Source: Lumnitzera littorea
Lineage: Eukaryota > Streptophyta > Magnoliopsida > Myrtales > Combretaceae
Length of the DNA: 64,000 nt
Direction of reading: 5' to 3'
NCBI GenBank assembly: GCA_024138015.1
Contig: JAMXBB010000002.1
Span: forward strand, 49,204,769-49,268,768
Position numbers and translations under genes: made by a program. The first letter of the stretch is position 1. Each line of letters begins with the position of its first letter. Below the pieces are notes generated by a model, which did not search any database, was not told where the DNA came from, and worked only from the letters and a program-made list of their open reading frames with translations. Positions 24,222 to 36,200 of the stretch are shown here, one piece after another.

Positions 24222-24741
24222 CTTAGTTAGATGACTGACTTGTTTTGGTTAGGTAGATTTTTAGATATGATCCAGTAGCGATTTTGATGGAAACTGATGT
24301 ATTTTAGGATCTTTTGATGTATTTTGACTTTTGATGTATTTTTTTTACTTTTGATGTACTTTGTAGCTTCTGGATCAAGTTAGAAGTACGTTGTAATTAA
24401 GTTTGATGTAACCTTTTATCTTGTACAGTTGTAAAGATCGAGTCTGTACTAGATTATGTAAGTAATGATGTAATCGAGTTGTAAATTTGATGTATGTATT
24501 TAAAAGTTATCGAGTTGTATCTTTTGTTTTGAAGTTGTAATAGTAATGATGTAAGGTTGAATGAAATATATAGTGGAAGTTAGACTACTAAGTACGTTGA
24601 TTTCAATGATATTTTCATTACTATTTAATATGAGTACATATTGCCAGCAATTATTAATTTATAAACATTCTCTAAACAAAAATAGGGATAACTTATAGAT
24701 AGATATGAATGCAGGATTATAAGTTAAACTATTAAGCGATT
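24222..24741 (+). repeat. Spacer between extra ORF and gag with short tandem repeats
   Basis: Non-coding. At 24283-24362 a 14-18-bp phrase based on CTTTTGATGTATTTT recurs about four times with small length changes. The rest is AT-rich, with GATGTAA phrases (24405-24555), and leads to the gag ATG. Confidence 0.6.
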
Positions 24742-24961
24742 ATGGCTGAAGCTGGAAACGGGAGTAGTCAAGGAAGAACTGAAGGAAATCAAAACCCTCC
24801 ACTACGAGCACCATCACCACCAAGAGAACAATATAGACAAGATTTACCTCCACCTCCTTCACAGGAGAATATGCCTATTGGACAAATACTTGCCAGTATG
24901 CATACGATGATGAGATAGTAAGGAATGTTGATTCAACATCTTTTGATTAGTGGTAATGTGG
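24742..24961 (+). pseudogene. Element A gag, N-terminal part
   Basis: It starts ATG 24742 (MAEAGNGSSQG), with a Pro-rich low-complexity stretch, then ENMPIGQILASMHTMM, one TAG at about 24918, and MLIQHLLISGNV. It is broken at 24961 by the antisense LTR; the frame continues at 27869 after the duplicated 5 bp. Gag forms the particle shell. Confidence 0.75.
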
Positions 24962-27863
24962 TGTCACACCTCGAAGCAGCAGAGTCGTAACAGTCCTGCC
25001 GTATAAACCATCCTAAGATAGAAGTTGGCCTTACAACCGCTACCTTAAACCTAATCTACACAAGGTGTCCACAGCTAACCCACTTTAAAGTAAACAATTT
25101 GTAATTCAAATAGATCATTTACCTAAGAAAGTGAGGAAACATGTATATATACTATGTAGTTAAAGTTTACAATATTCTCTGTAATATATTTCCTAGTTAT
25201 TACATTATTCTGAAATGAAAAATAATTCTAAAATAAAAAATTTAAACCTTAAAAATATGTGTTTATTCTTCAATGTTTTTCCTCACTCCCCAGGATCCAG
25301 CAGTTACTAGCTTCAGAGTAGTTGTTTGCCGCTTCTTAACCAGCACTTGCATGACGTCTATAGGGATGTGAGCAACCATAACTCAGTAAGTTAGGATGGA
25401 GGACTTAAAATTATACCATACACACAACAAGGTCTTCAATCACTTATTAGGTGAGCAAATGCCATCGCACGACGTTGTCCGGCTCATCGTGAGATTAGAG
25501 AAATTGCGCCCGCTCTAATCCAGGTTGAGGAGTTGCCGTTAATGCAACAGCTCACGACCAAACCCAGGCTTGTGCAATGGAGACCTCGCTCCTCCCGTGA
25601 CTACCTTCGAACCACTGACTTCACCCTCACCGCGACCTCTTCTCCTGTCACTTAGTTCGGCTAAGGATGAAGAAGGGATCATTTTGTAATCCTGCGCTAT
25701 CCCTTTCGAAGGGGTCGGTATTTGGCCGGAAAGTCCTAAGTTCCCTTAACGAGTTGCCATGCATGTCCGATTATGATTACCGGTCGTATATTTGATTAAG
25801 TCCAGTTTAGGGTAATCAATCATTTCATATAAATCATACAATACATGCCAGAGCAACAAACAGAATCATAGCATCACCCATAATCAAGCACATACACACG
25901 TCCAACTATCTAACAAGCACAACCAAGCATAATCTTAAGCCTCCAAAATACAACATCGTATTAGTCCCAACTTACCTCGACTCCTCGCTCACTCATTCAC
26001 TTGAGGTCCGATTTGCTCAGGCCATCGCCAGTCATCCCTATAACACAAACGTGGTTTCAGCTTTTCATATAACTATTATATGTTCGTTTTATCCTATAAC
26101 GCTTATTGTTATGTTTTGTTTAGGGTTTAATTTACCTAATTATCTGGGTCTTAAGTCTTTTACAATTATTCTAGGTTTAGGATTAGGTTTGGGTTTGGTT
26201 TCTGCATCAATTTTTAAATTAGGTTCTAATTTGATTTCTAAGTCCTAAATATGTTCGAATCCTAATGTGAAATTAATCACATTAAGCTCGAGTATTCAAT
26301 TATCCTATTGGGTCTTAATTTAGTATTCTAAACTATTCGATATACGCTATTCCTAATTGGGGTATCGGATTTATCCCTGATGTGAGAAAATCTTACATTT
26401 TTATACAATTACCTAAAATTAAATCTTAATTCAGATTTAGTATGATTCTGATTTTTATTCTAATATTATTTAAATAACCCTAATTTTTTTAGATTTATTA
26501 ATTTTCAATTCCACATATTACTAATTTTTTACAATAACTACTTAATTTCTTAAATTAACTACACTTAATACTTCAAAGGCTAGGATTAGGTTTCCACATT
26601 AAAGGTTAACATCCCTAAACATCTAATTACTATCTAAATCAGTAATTAGTATCTTAATCACCTAATTAACCCAAAATCATCCAATTTTTCCATCATTTTA
26701 GGGCTAAAAATTAACTTAAAAATTTTAAAAATTAATTTTAAAAAAATGGCTTCATAGCACTGTTCTATATCACATGATCATCCTACAGAAAAAAAATTGA
26801 GCTCCAAACTACACTCCTAAGCCCATTTATTTCTAGTTTTAATTATGTTCGGTTTTATTCAATTTGTTAAGAACCCTATATTTTCAAACGTGATTAAACT
26901 AAATCATTATTTTTCCATAAATCTACATACAATAAAACCTCAAAATAACAAGTTTCATGATTTTCTGGGCAAAATAACCAATTTTACTAAATTATACAAA
27001 ATCGGGACAATTATGGGACTCACTCAGTTCGATGCTTTCTGGCCGTCCAAGCCCAGTCCAAGCTTGTTGGCCGGCCTAGACGGTAGGTTTGGAGTGGGGT
27101 GGTGGTGGCTCGGTCCCAGGTGGTAGTAAGGTGTGGGTTTGGCTCACTTGCCCAATCTGCACAGTTTTCTTTTTTTTTTTTCCTGAATTTTCTCTCAAAT
27201 TTTTGAGTCTCTCGATTTTTCTTAGATTTCTCACTGCCCAAATGAGTTCTGGAAAATTTTCCCCTATTTATAGACGATTTTTGTAATTATTATGTATTAA
27301 TTAGACATGACTTTGCCCAAAATCCTTGATTTTTGGCTTTTATGTTGCCTAATTCTAATTGGTTGATTTTTATTTGGCAGATCCTGATATGCCATAACTT
27401 GATTTGGATCATCTTATCCTCTTCTGATTTTTTTTAGATTTTTCCATAATTAATTTATAATTTTCTTTAATTATTTACTTAGTTTTTGGCCAATTTAGGT
27501 AATTTCGCGTATTTTTATCTATACGTAAATACATGTGGGCTACACGTGAACATTCCTAATTATTATTTAGGTCATTCTAAAATTTTTAGTATACATATAA
27601 TCTATCTCTAGTAATTTATTAGTTATTAGATTACACTTTCGCCTTTTTCAGTAATTAGCAATTATTATGCTTAAAATTTGAAAATTTTATAATCTCCCAT
27701 TTTATTACTTATTTTCTTAAATTCAAGTTTACGGGGTCATTTTTACTAATATTTTTCTTAATAGTTTATAATTTGGGTTTGATCAGATTCTTTAACCGAT
27801 CGTCTAAAATCTTATATTCTAAGTTCAATCCTACGGTCAATTGGCTTAGCTTTAGAGCTTACA
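24962..27863 (-). repeat. Antisense solo LTR of element A's own family inside its gag
   Basis: The reverse complement of A's LTR from end to end (2902 bp): plus-strand left end TGTCACACCTCGAAG and right end AGAGCTTACA. Flanks TGTGG (24957-24961) and CGTGA (27864-27868) are a decayed 5-bp duplication: the three central bases match and the two end differences are transitions. Removing the LTR and one flank copy rejoins gag in frame. No internal region is present, so it is a solo LTR left by LTR-LTR recombination. Its TATA on the minus strand (27265-27272) faces the 5' LTR of A. The ORFs at 26845 and 27020 lie inside it. Confidence 0.9.
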
Positions 27864-29004
27864 CGTGAGAAATAGGAGACCTCAAGAAGTTGAACAATGA
27901 ATAGAGCGACCTCAAGAGGTAAATAAACTTCTTGAGTTTATAAAGGCCAACTGTTACTTTGAAGGGGAGATGGGCAGGCCAAATATAGCTGATGATTGGC
28001 TAGCCCAAATCGAACGAAATTTTGAGGCTTTCAGAGTCCCTGAATCTCAAAAGTTATCTTATGGTATGTTTATATTAAAGTTAGCTACGAGAGTATGGTG
28101 GGATTCGAGAGCAAGGCAACTCGGAAATAATATTGATTGGCAGCAATTTAAGGAGGAATTCAAGAAGGAGTATTTTCCTCATAATGTGCAAAACAGAATG
28201 GTGCAAGATCTGTTTGAATTAAAGAAGGGAAGTATGAGTGTAACCCAGTATGAGACGGAATTTAATAGATTGTTACAATATGTGCCTAGCTCATACCGGG
28301 ATAATGTTGAGTTAAAGAAAGATTTATTCCTTACTGGATTTGACCCCATAATATGTTGCAAGCTATTGGATTATGGTTTTACCACTTACAATGAAGTAGT
28401 AGATAAGGCAAGACAACTGGAAGATAATCGTGTGAGGATGCAAGCAATGTAGAGTCAAAAGATCAACAAAGGATATCGACCAGGTCCATCATTTAAGAGA
28501 TCATATCCTGGTGCCGCTAGCAGTAGCTCTGGACAGAAGAGAAGGAGACTAGTAACTTTGGCTAGTAGCCCAGCGCAGTCAGTGCCTAGTTTGAGTTTTT
28601 ATGATAAGGATGGAAATGTCAAATACTGGAAGTGTGGTGCAAATCATTTTCTGAGAAATTGTGCTCAGCTTAAGGGAAAATGGTTTATATGTGGGGACTC
28701 GAACCATGTGCTGAAGGCATGCCTTAAGATGAAATTAGTAAAGTGTAATAAATGTGGTAGAAAGGGCCATTTCTCCAGGTACTATCCACAGTTTGTACAA
28801 GGAGCTAAGCAAACAGAAGGTTTTGATAACACTACTGCACCTGCTCGTGTCTTCACTCTAGAAGATATGGGAGTTGAGGAGGACGAGGATTTCTCAGAAT
28901 TTATGGAGGAGTACTACCATGATGATGTCGAGGAACTCATGGGAGTTGAAGAAAAGAATGATGAAGGACTTGTAACTGGTACATACTCAGACTATCTATT
29001 GTAA
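27864..29004 (+). pseudogene. Element A gag, C-terminal part with three zinc-knuckle-like motifs
   Basis: In frame from 27869; a TGA at 27898, then LLEFIKANCYFEGEMGRPNI, DDWLAQIERNFEAF (about 27991) and YETEFNRLLQYVPSSYRDN. This is the Retrotrans_gag core, open for 160 codons from 27970 until TAG 28450-28452, then open again to the stop at 29002-29004. Zinc-knuckle motifs: YWKCGANHFLRNC (first Cys now Tyr, about 28624), WFICGDSNHVLKAC (about 28681), CNKCGRKGHFSRYY (last Cys now Tyr, about 28744). An acidic tail (EEDEDFSEFMEEYYHDDVEE) follows. Three knuckles is more than the usual one or two of this lineage. Confidence 0.8.
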
Positions 29005-29029
29005 TGATATTTTTAGGTGCGAATTAAAT

Positions 29030-29540
29030 TAAAGTATTTATATTTCAAGATTTATGAATGCTAGTGTAGTTAGTAATCATAGTATTAGTACATTCCAGGA
29101 TATGTGCTGATAAATGGATAACCTGCTTTTGTGCTATTTGATACTGGTGCATCTCATTCCTTTGCAAGTCAGAAATTTGTACATAAACAAGAAATTAGTG
29201 TGGTTACTGTTAGTACAACCTATAAAGTTAGAACTCTGACTGGGGAGAAAGTAAAACTCAAGAAGTAGTAGCTGATGGTAGAATAAAAATTCAGGAGAAG
29301 GAGTATCTTATAAGTCTTGTGATATTACCTTTACAAGGTTACGATGTGATAGTGGGAATAGATTAGTTGTCCAAAAATAAAGCCATTATGGAGTGTAGGA
29401 ATAAAATTGTCAATCTTAATGATGGAGAAACGATATTTCAAGGAAAAGCTAGTGGAAGTAGGTTGAATTTATCAATGATGGAGATATGTGATGAACAATT
29501 TGAGACAAAAGTAAAGGAAGATGATTGGAAATTTTATTAG
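29030..29540 (+). pseudogene. Element A protease
   Basis: The aspartic-protease site FDTGASHSF is at 29137-29163. It is in the gag frame until about 29255, then an indel moves reading to the frame used by the rest of pol (VVADGRIKIQEKEYLISLVI, DVIVGID with TAG after it). It cuts the polyprotein. A TAA where Gln would be expected lies at about 29117. Confidence 0.75.
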
Positions 29541-30960
29541 GTGTTTGCTGTGGATGCAAAGAAGGAAATACCCAAGGTAGCAGACATACGGGTAGTGAGT
29601 GAGTTTCCAGATGTATTTCCAGAGGATTTACCAGGTTTAGCCCCATCCCGAGAGTTAGACTTTACTATAGAGTTAGTTCCTGGAACTGAGCCCATTTCTA
29701 AAGCTCCATATCGGATGTCACCTATGGAACTTCAGAAACTAAAGAAGCAACTTCAGAAACTAAAGAAGCAACTTCAGGAGCTATTGGATAAGAAGTTTAT
29801 TTGATCGAGTGTTTCACTATAGGGAGCACCGGTATTGTTTGTGAAAAAGAAAGATGGCACAATGAGATTGTGTATAGACTATCGGGAGTTAAATAAGGTT
29901 ACCATTAAGAATAGGTATCCGTTACCTTGCATTGATGATTTATTTGACCAACTACAAGGTGCAATCGTGTTTTCTATAATAGATTTAAAATTAGGATATC
30001 ATCAATTATGAGTTAAGCCAGAAGATGTGCATAAGACTGCATTTAGAACTCGGTATGGTCATTATGAATTTTTAGTGATGCCATTTGGCCTAACAAATGC
30101 TTCGGTTGTATTCATGGACTTGATGAATCGCATATATCAACCATATTTGGATAAGTTTGTTGTGGTGTTTATTGATGATATTTTGATTTATTCAAAAACC
30201 AAGAAGGAGCATGCAAAGCATTTACGATTGGCATTACAAAAGTTGAGAGAGAATAAATTGTATGCCAAGTTAAGTAAATGTGATTTTTGGTTGGATAGAA
30301 TTTCTTTTCTAGGTCATATTATATCTGGTAAAGGAATCTCTGTAGACCCGAATAAAGTGAGAGCAGTAATGGATTGGAAGCAACCAACCACAGTGACTGA
30401 GATAAGGAGTTTTCTGGGTATGGCTGGATACTATCGACGATTCATAAAGGATTTTTCCAAAATTGCCAAATCATTGACTCGATTGACCCAGAATGATGTA
30501 AAGTTTGAATGGAGGGAAGATTGTGAAAGGAGTTTTCAAGAGTTGAAGAAAAGACCGGTTACAGCACCAATATTAATATTACCTGATTCGAATAAGCCTT
30601 ATAATGTGTACAGTGATGCTTCACAGAATGGATTAGGTTGTGTATTGATGTAAGATAGAAAAGTTGTTGCATATGCATCAAGACAATTGAGGCCACATGA
30701 GAGGAATTATTCAACTCATGATTTAGAGTTAGCAGCCGTAGTGTTTGCCTTGAAGATTTGGAGACATTATCTTTATGGACAACGGTACGAGATGTATACT
30801 GACCATAAGAGTTTGAAGTATTTCTTTACTCAGAAGGAGTTGAATTTAAGGCAAAGAAGGTGGTTGGAATTGATTAAAGATTATGATCTGAATATAAATT
30901 ACCACCTTGGAAAGGCCAATTTGGTGGCGGATGCATTAAGTCGAAAGAATTATGAACAGG
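29541..30960 (+). pseudogene. Element A reverse transcriptase and RNase H
   Basis: RT motifs in one frame: FPDVFPEDLPGL (29604), PYRMSPMEL (29708), a 21-bp tandem duplication (29730-29771), GAPVLFVKKKDGT (29825), RLCIDYRELNK, VMPFGLTNA (30075), catalytic FIDD (30168-30179), SFLGMAGYYRRFIKDFS (30409). RNase H: NVYSDASQNGLGCVLM (30604), YSTHDLELAAVVFALK, TDHKSLKYFFTQ (30800), KANLVADALSRKN (30915). Stops are at 29802, 29817-29822, 30009 and 30651. The remaining open blocks of 208 and 238 codons show moderate age. Confidence 0.9.
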
Positions 30961-32498
30961 TGGCCTTACTATTAACACCTCAACGTGAATTAGTGCATAA
31001 ATTTGAGAGGATGCAAATTGGGTTTGATTGGTGTGAACCTAATAGCCAGTTGATGAATTGGGAATTGCAACCTACTCTACTAGAGAGAATAAAGCAAAAG
31101 CAAGAGGGAGATAAGGGTCTGATGGAGATAAAAGAGAAATTAAGTAACGGACAGGACCCTGACTTTAAGGTGGATGATAGAGGTCTAATAAAGTTTAGAG
31201 GAAGAATATGTGTACCACAAGATTCTGACATAAAAAAGCAGATTTTGGATGAAGCACACATTATAGGTTATACTGTGCACCCGGGAGGAAATAAAATATA
31301 CCAAGATCTAAAACTCATGTATTGGTGGAATGGGATGAAGAGAGAAGTGGTACAGTATATATCGGAATGCATTACATGCCAACAAGTTAAAGCAGAACAC
31401 TAAAGACCGGGTAGATTATTACAACCTTTAGAAATACTGCGATGGAAATGGGATCATATTACTATGGATTTTGTGGTAGTATTACCAAGGACTCAAGTTG
31501 GATACGATTCCATTTGGGTAGTCGTGGATAGACTAACAAAGAGTGCACATTTCTTACCTTATCGAACGGGTAATTCAATGGAAAAGATGGCTAGGCTGTA
31601 TGTCCGAGAAATAATAAGGCTACATGGTGTTCCTGAGAGTATTGTTTCTAACCGAGATATTCGGTTTGTATCCAAATTCTGGGAGAGCTTACATAGAGCT
31701 TTGGGTACAAAGTTGCAGTTTGGTACAGCCTATCACCTACAAACAGATAGGCAGTCTAAGCGAACAATTCAAACTCTAGAAGATATGTTACGAGCTTGCG
31801 TGTTGGATTTTGGAGGTGATTGGGATAAATATTTGCTGTTGATAGAATTTGCCTATAATAATAGTTATCATGCAACGATACAAATGGCACCTTATGAAGC
31901 ATTATATGGGAGGAAGTGCAGATCGCCACTGTATTGGGATCACAAAGAGTATGCCATGATTGGACCAGACATAATCAATCAAACCAGTGAGAAGATTAAG
32001 ATTGTTCGATAGCGGATGAAAGAAGCTTAGGACCGTTATAAGAGTTGGGCTGATTTGAAGAGAAGACCCTTAGAATTTGAAATTGGTGATTATGTTTATA
32101 TTAAAATAAGCTCATTTAAAGGACCTAGACGGTTTGGTTCAAAGGGAAAACTGAGCCCACGATACATTAATCCATTTGAAGTGTTGGAGAAAGTTGGCAA
32201 TGTATCTTACCGAGTAGCGTTACCTCCAAGTCTATCGGGCTATCATAATGTTTTCCATGTATCCATGTTGAGAAGATTCATTAAAAACCCGAATGTGATA
32301 GTGGAAATAGAACCAGTGGAGTTAACGAGAAATTTTCAACTGATGAGACAACCCATAAAGATATTGAACAGTCGGGTTTAAAAGTTAAGGAATAGAGATA
32401 TGGAGTACGTGAAGATTCAATGGAATGAAAGTCCAAACTTGGAGATGACTTAGGAACCAAAAACCGCGATAATGGAGCAGTATTCATGGCTTTTCTAA
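30961..32498 (+). pseudogene. Element A integrase with C-terminal chromodomain
   Basis: Zinc-binding H-H-C-C region at about 31255-31390 (DEAHIIG, H near 31278, CITCQQVK). Catalytic core: MDFVVVLPRTQVGYDSIWV (31464), D in VSNRDIRFVSKFW (31648), then FAYNNSYHATIQMAPYEALY with the core's third acidic residue (31848). The C-terminal GPY/F-like domain at 32055-32260 has LSPRYINPFEVLEKVG and YHNVFHVSMLRR. The chromodomain-like tail at about 32330-32498 (QPIKILNSRV, stop, LRNRDMEYVKIQWNESP, YSWLF) ends at TAA 32496-32498. Chromodomains direct integration toward modified chromatin. Stops at 31401, 32010, 32028, 32379 and 32451 are single codons. Confidence 0.85.
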
Positions 32499-32588
32499 CT
32501 TCCAGGTTAGTAAAAGTATACAAATTATTGTATTTGGTTATTTAAGTACAAATTAGATATACAGAAGTTTTGAGGACAAAACTTTTTT

Positions 32589-32603
32589 GAAGGGGGGTGG
32601 AAT
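32589..32603 (+). other. Element A polypurine tract
   Basis: GAAGGGGGGTGGAAT lies directly against the 3' LTR. It primes plus-strand DNA synthesis. Confidence 0.8.
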
Positions 32604-35250
32604 TGTAAGCTCTAAAGCTAGGCTAAGTAACCGTAGGATTGAATTTAGAACACAAGGTTTAGGGCAATCGGTTAAAGGATCCGATCAAACCCAAATTATA
32701 AACTATTGAGAGAAGTATTAGTAAAAATGACCCGGTAAACTTGAATTTAAGAAAATAAATAGTAAAATATGAGACTATAAAATTTTCAAATTTTAAGCAT
32801 AATAATTGCTAATTACCGAAAAGGCGAAAAGTGTAATCTAATAACTAATAAATTACTAGAGATAGATTATATATATACTAAAAATTTTAGAATGACCAAA
32901 ATAATAATTAGGAATATTTACGTGTACCCCACATGTATTCACATATAGATAAAAATACGCGAAATTACCTCAATTGGCCAAAAACTAAGTAAATAATTAA
33001 AGAAAATTATAAATTAATTATGGAAAAATCAGAAGAGGATAGAATGATCCAAATCTAGTCGTGGCAGGTCAAGATCTGCAAAATAAAAATCAACCAATTA
33101 GAATTAGGCAACACAAAAGCCAAAAATCAAGGAAATTAGGCAAAGTCATGTCTAATTAATGCATAATAATTACCAAAATCGTCTATAAATAGAGGAAAAT
33201 TTTCTAGAATTCATTTGGGCAGTGAGGAATCTGAGAAAAATCGAGAGACTAAAAAATTTAAGAGAAAATTCAGAAAACAAAAAAAGAAAAGAAAACTGTA
33301 CAGATTGGGCAAGTGAGCTAAACCTACACCTCACAACCACCTGGGACTGAGCCACCACCACCACCACCACCCTACTTTAGACCCACCGTCTGGGCCAGCC
33401 GACAACCTTGGACCGGGTTTGGACGGTCACGTGATATAGAATAGTGTTATGAAGCCATTTCTTTAAAATTAATTTTCGAAATTTTTAAGTTAATTTTTAG
33501 CCCTAAATGATGGGAAAATTGGGTAATTTTAGGTTAATTAGATGATTAAAATACTAATTACTGATTTAGTTAGTAATTAGATGTTTGGGGATGCTAATCT
33601 CTGATGTGGAAACCTAATCCTAGCCTTTGGAGTATTAAGTATAGTTAATTGAGGGAATTAGGTAGTTAATGTAAGAAATTAGTAATATGTGAAATTAAAA
33701 ATTAATAAATCTAAAAAATTAGGGTTATTTAGATAATATTATAATAGAAATCAGAAAAATAATAAACCTGAAATAATATTTAATTTTAAGTAAATGTCTC
33801 AAAACGTAAGATTTTCTAACATCGGGAATAAATCCGATACCCCAATTAGGGTTAGTGTGTACCAAATAGTTTAGAATGCTGGATTAAGATCTAATAGGAT
33901 ATTTGAATACTCGAGCATAATGTGAGTAATGTCACATTAGGATTCGAACATATTTAAGACTTAGGAATCAAAATTTAAAAATCTAATTTATGATTCGAAC
34001 CCCGAAATAGAGTACAATGAATCATTAGTACGTTATAGGTATACATGAAAAAATGAGTTAAATTATGACTTAGAATATGAATCCTTAAAGTATAAGTACT
34101 AAATAGACCTATTTGTATTATAGGACACCCAGAGACAAATCAGCTTGCGACTAAGGGATCGAGCGATCGAGCAATTTCAAGTAAGTTGGGTTATTGCTTC
34201 TTGAAATAGAGTACTAGTTTTATGGTACTCGGCGACTTAGACTTGTATATGGTTGTGATTATAAATAGTTTACGCATGTGTTTGACGTATCTGAATTCGT
34301 GCTGAAATTGTAATGTGAGTGATGTTGTGTTATGATTGAATTGGTGTGAAATTGTTTAAACACCCTAATTGAAATTTAATCTTATTCGATTCTAAGAACC
34401 AAAAATGTCATGCATTGCAACCCGTTAGGGGATCATAGGATTCTCCAACGAAATACCGACCCCTTCGAAAGGGATAGCGTAAAATTGTAAAATGGTCCCT
34501 TCTTCGTCCTTAGTCGAACTAAGTAATAGGAGAGAAGGTCACGGTGGGGGTTGAGTCAATGGTTCGAAGGTAGTCGCGGGAGGAGTGAGGTCTCCATTGC
34601 ATAAGTATGGGTTTGGTTGTGAGCTGCTGCATAACATGGAACTCCTCAACCCGGATTAGAGCGAGCAAAATTTCTCTGATTTCACAACTAACCGGATTAC
34701 GTTGTGCGATGACACTTGATTGTTGCATTGCATGAAAATAATTGATTGTTAATCTTGTTTGTGCTTGTATGCATTCATGAGTCTCCAATTCAACTTACTG
34801 AGCTGTAGTTGCTCATACCCTTATAGATCCTTTTGCAAGTTCTGATTTCTAAAACTTCAAGTACTATGCCGCTCTACAATTACCCAGAGGTCAGTCCTTC
34901 GAAGCCAGGGGTGTGAGGATCAAGTTACTTAGTATAATGTGTAACTAGAGTGACCTTGTAGTTAAGGATAAAAGACTGAGAGTCATTATGTAATCTAGTG
35001 AACTGTTGTGTTTATGTAAAACTTCCTGGGAAGTTCTATGGACTTACTTATAATTATCTATGTTTATTAGAAATTTGTAATATTTATCATAATTGTAGTA
35101 TAACTGTTAATCGAACTGTTTACTTCAAAGCGAGGAGTCGTCGACGCCTTGTGTAGATCATGTCTATGGTAGGCACTGTGATGCCAGTTGCTATTATAGA
35201 ATGCTTTACACGGCGGAACTGTTGTGACTCTGCGACTTCGGGGCGTAACA
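32604..35250 (+). repeat. Element A 3' LTR
   Basis: It runs from TGTAAGCTCT to GGGGCGTAACA and is followed by the second GAAAC. It lacks a segment of about 260-270 bp at 33426/33427 relative to the other two copies; this deletion is private to this copy. TATA is at 33184-33191. Confidence 0.92.
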
Positions 35251-35570
35251 GAAACCATCCGTGTAGCCTAGAGAGTTGAAAGGCAACGATGGAACCAAGC
35301 TAGTTGAATGCCGAGTAACTGAACCATGATGTCGAATAGGACTAGCATGTCGAGTAGACTAGGGAATGACAGGGCATCAAACAATTCCAAGGTGGGACAC
35401 CAAGGTCAGATGCTAAGCTGACCAGACGAGGGCCAAGGTAAGGGCAAGATTAAGGAACCTAAGATCTGAAGAGATTAGGGTCAAAGTTCAGGGAGGAAAA
35501 CCCGAGAAATTAAATGTTTTAAATGCATTGGCTATGAATACGTGGCTAGTAAATGCCTGAACCTCCGAGT
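35251..35570 (+). pseudogene. Element B gag, C-terminal part with zinc knuckle
   Basis: It begins with the second GAAAC copy and reads on as the end of the gag helical domain (RVERQ). The zinc knuckle is CFKCIGYEYVASKC at about 35512-35553, where the usual His is Tyr. Gag would package the element RNA. It is separated from the first part by 15 kb of element A. Confidence 0.7.
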
Positions 35571-36200
35571 CATAACCAGAAAAGGAGACAAACCCCATTT
35601 TGAAGTAGAAACTATGAGTGAAGGAGAGGAAGAAGTGGCAACCGATTGGATGTTGGAAGAATTTGTGGAAGATCAGGAGGCCAAGATACCCTATGAAGGC
35701 AAAGCCAAGTATTGCTTTGTTGTTCGGCGATCTCTTAGTACTTTTGTAGCTAATGAGAATGAGCAAAGAGAGAACCTCTTTCGTACAAATTGTCGGGTGA
35801 ATGGCGAGCTATGCATCGTAATCATTGACGGAGGGAGTTGAACCAACGTCATCGCATAAGGGGTAGTTAAGGCCATGAAATTGGTTGAACGAGAAAGGAA
35901 GATTACACGTTTCCAAGCAAGTAAAAGTGTTGATTACTATTAGTGATAGGTATAGGAACGAGGTGTTGTATGATGTCTTCCCCATGTATACATCTTACAT
36001 ATTACTTGGCTGACCATGACCATTTGACTTGAGAGTGTTAACACAACGAGTATAGAAACACCTAGATGTTTCAAAAGGACGGGAAGAAAGTTATATCGAC
36101 ACTGATGAGTCTTAAGGAAGTGTAAGAAGCTTAGGAAAAGGTTGTTAGATCTCTGTAGCGGAAGTTCTTAGTGATTTCTTGAGCTTAGTTTACATGAGAG
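35571..36200 (+). pseudogene. Element B protease region
   Basis: An open stretch at 35542-35841 has an acidic linker and then NGELCIVIIDGGS; the DGGS is the aspartic-protease active-site form common in this gypsy group (DGGSCTN). The codon after it is TGA instead of Cys. The downstream part (FQASKSVDY... LLG-like at 36000) is in a shifted frame with several stops. Confidence 0.6.

Larger units (their letters stand above)
20215..35250 (+). mobile_element. Tekay/Del-type chromovirus element A (interrupted by an antisense solo LTR)
   Basis: A complete Ty3/gypsy element with a perfect 5-bp target duplication GAAAC (20210-20214, 35251-35255), long LTRs (2919 and 2647 bp), tRNA-Met primer site, extra ORF before gag, gag, protease, RT, RNase H, integrase, chromodomain and polypurine tract. 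The long LTRs and the C-terminal chromodomain place it with Tekay/Del chromoviruses. A hand comparison of the first about 285 bp of its LTRs gives about 13 differences, mostly transitions, so it is not a recent insertion. It sits in gag of element B. Every ORF carries a few stops, so it is non-autonomous now. Confidence 0.9.

Noticed and set aside
26845..27286. Candidate genes at about 26.8-27.3 kb
   Set aside because: Internal to the antisense solo LTR; matching frames occur in the 5' LTR at 20985-21242.
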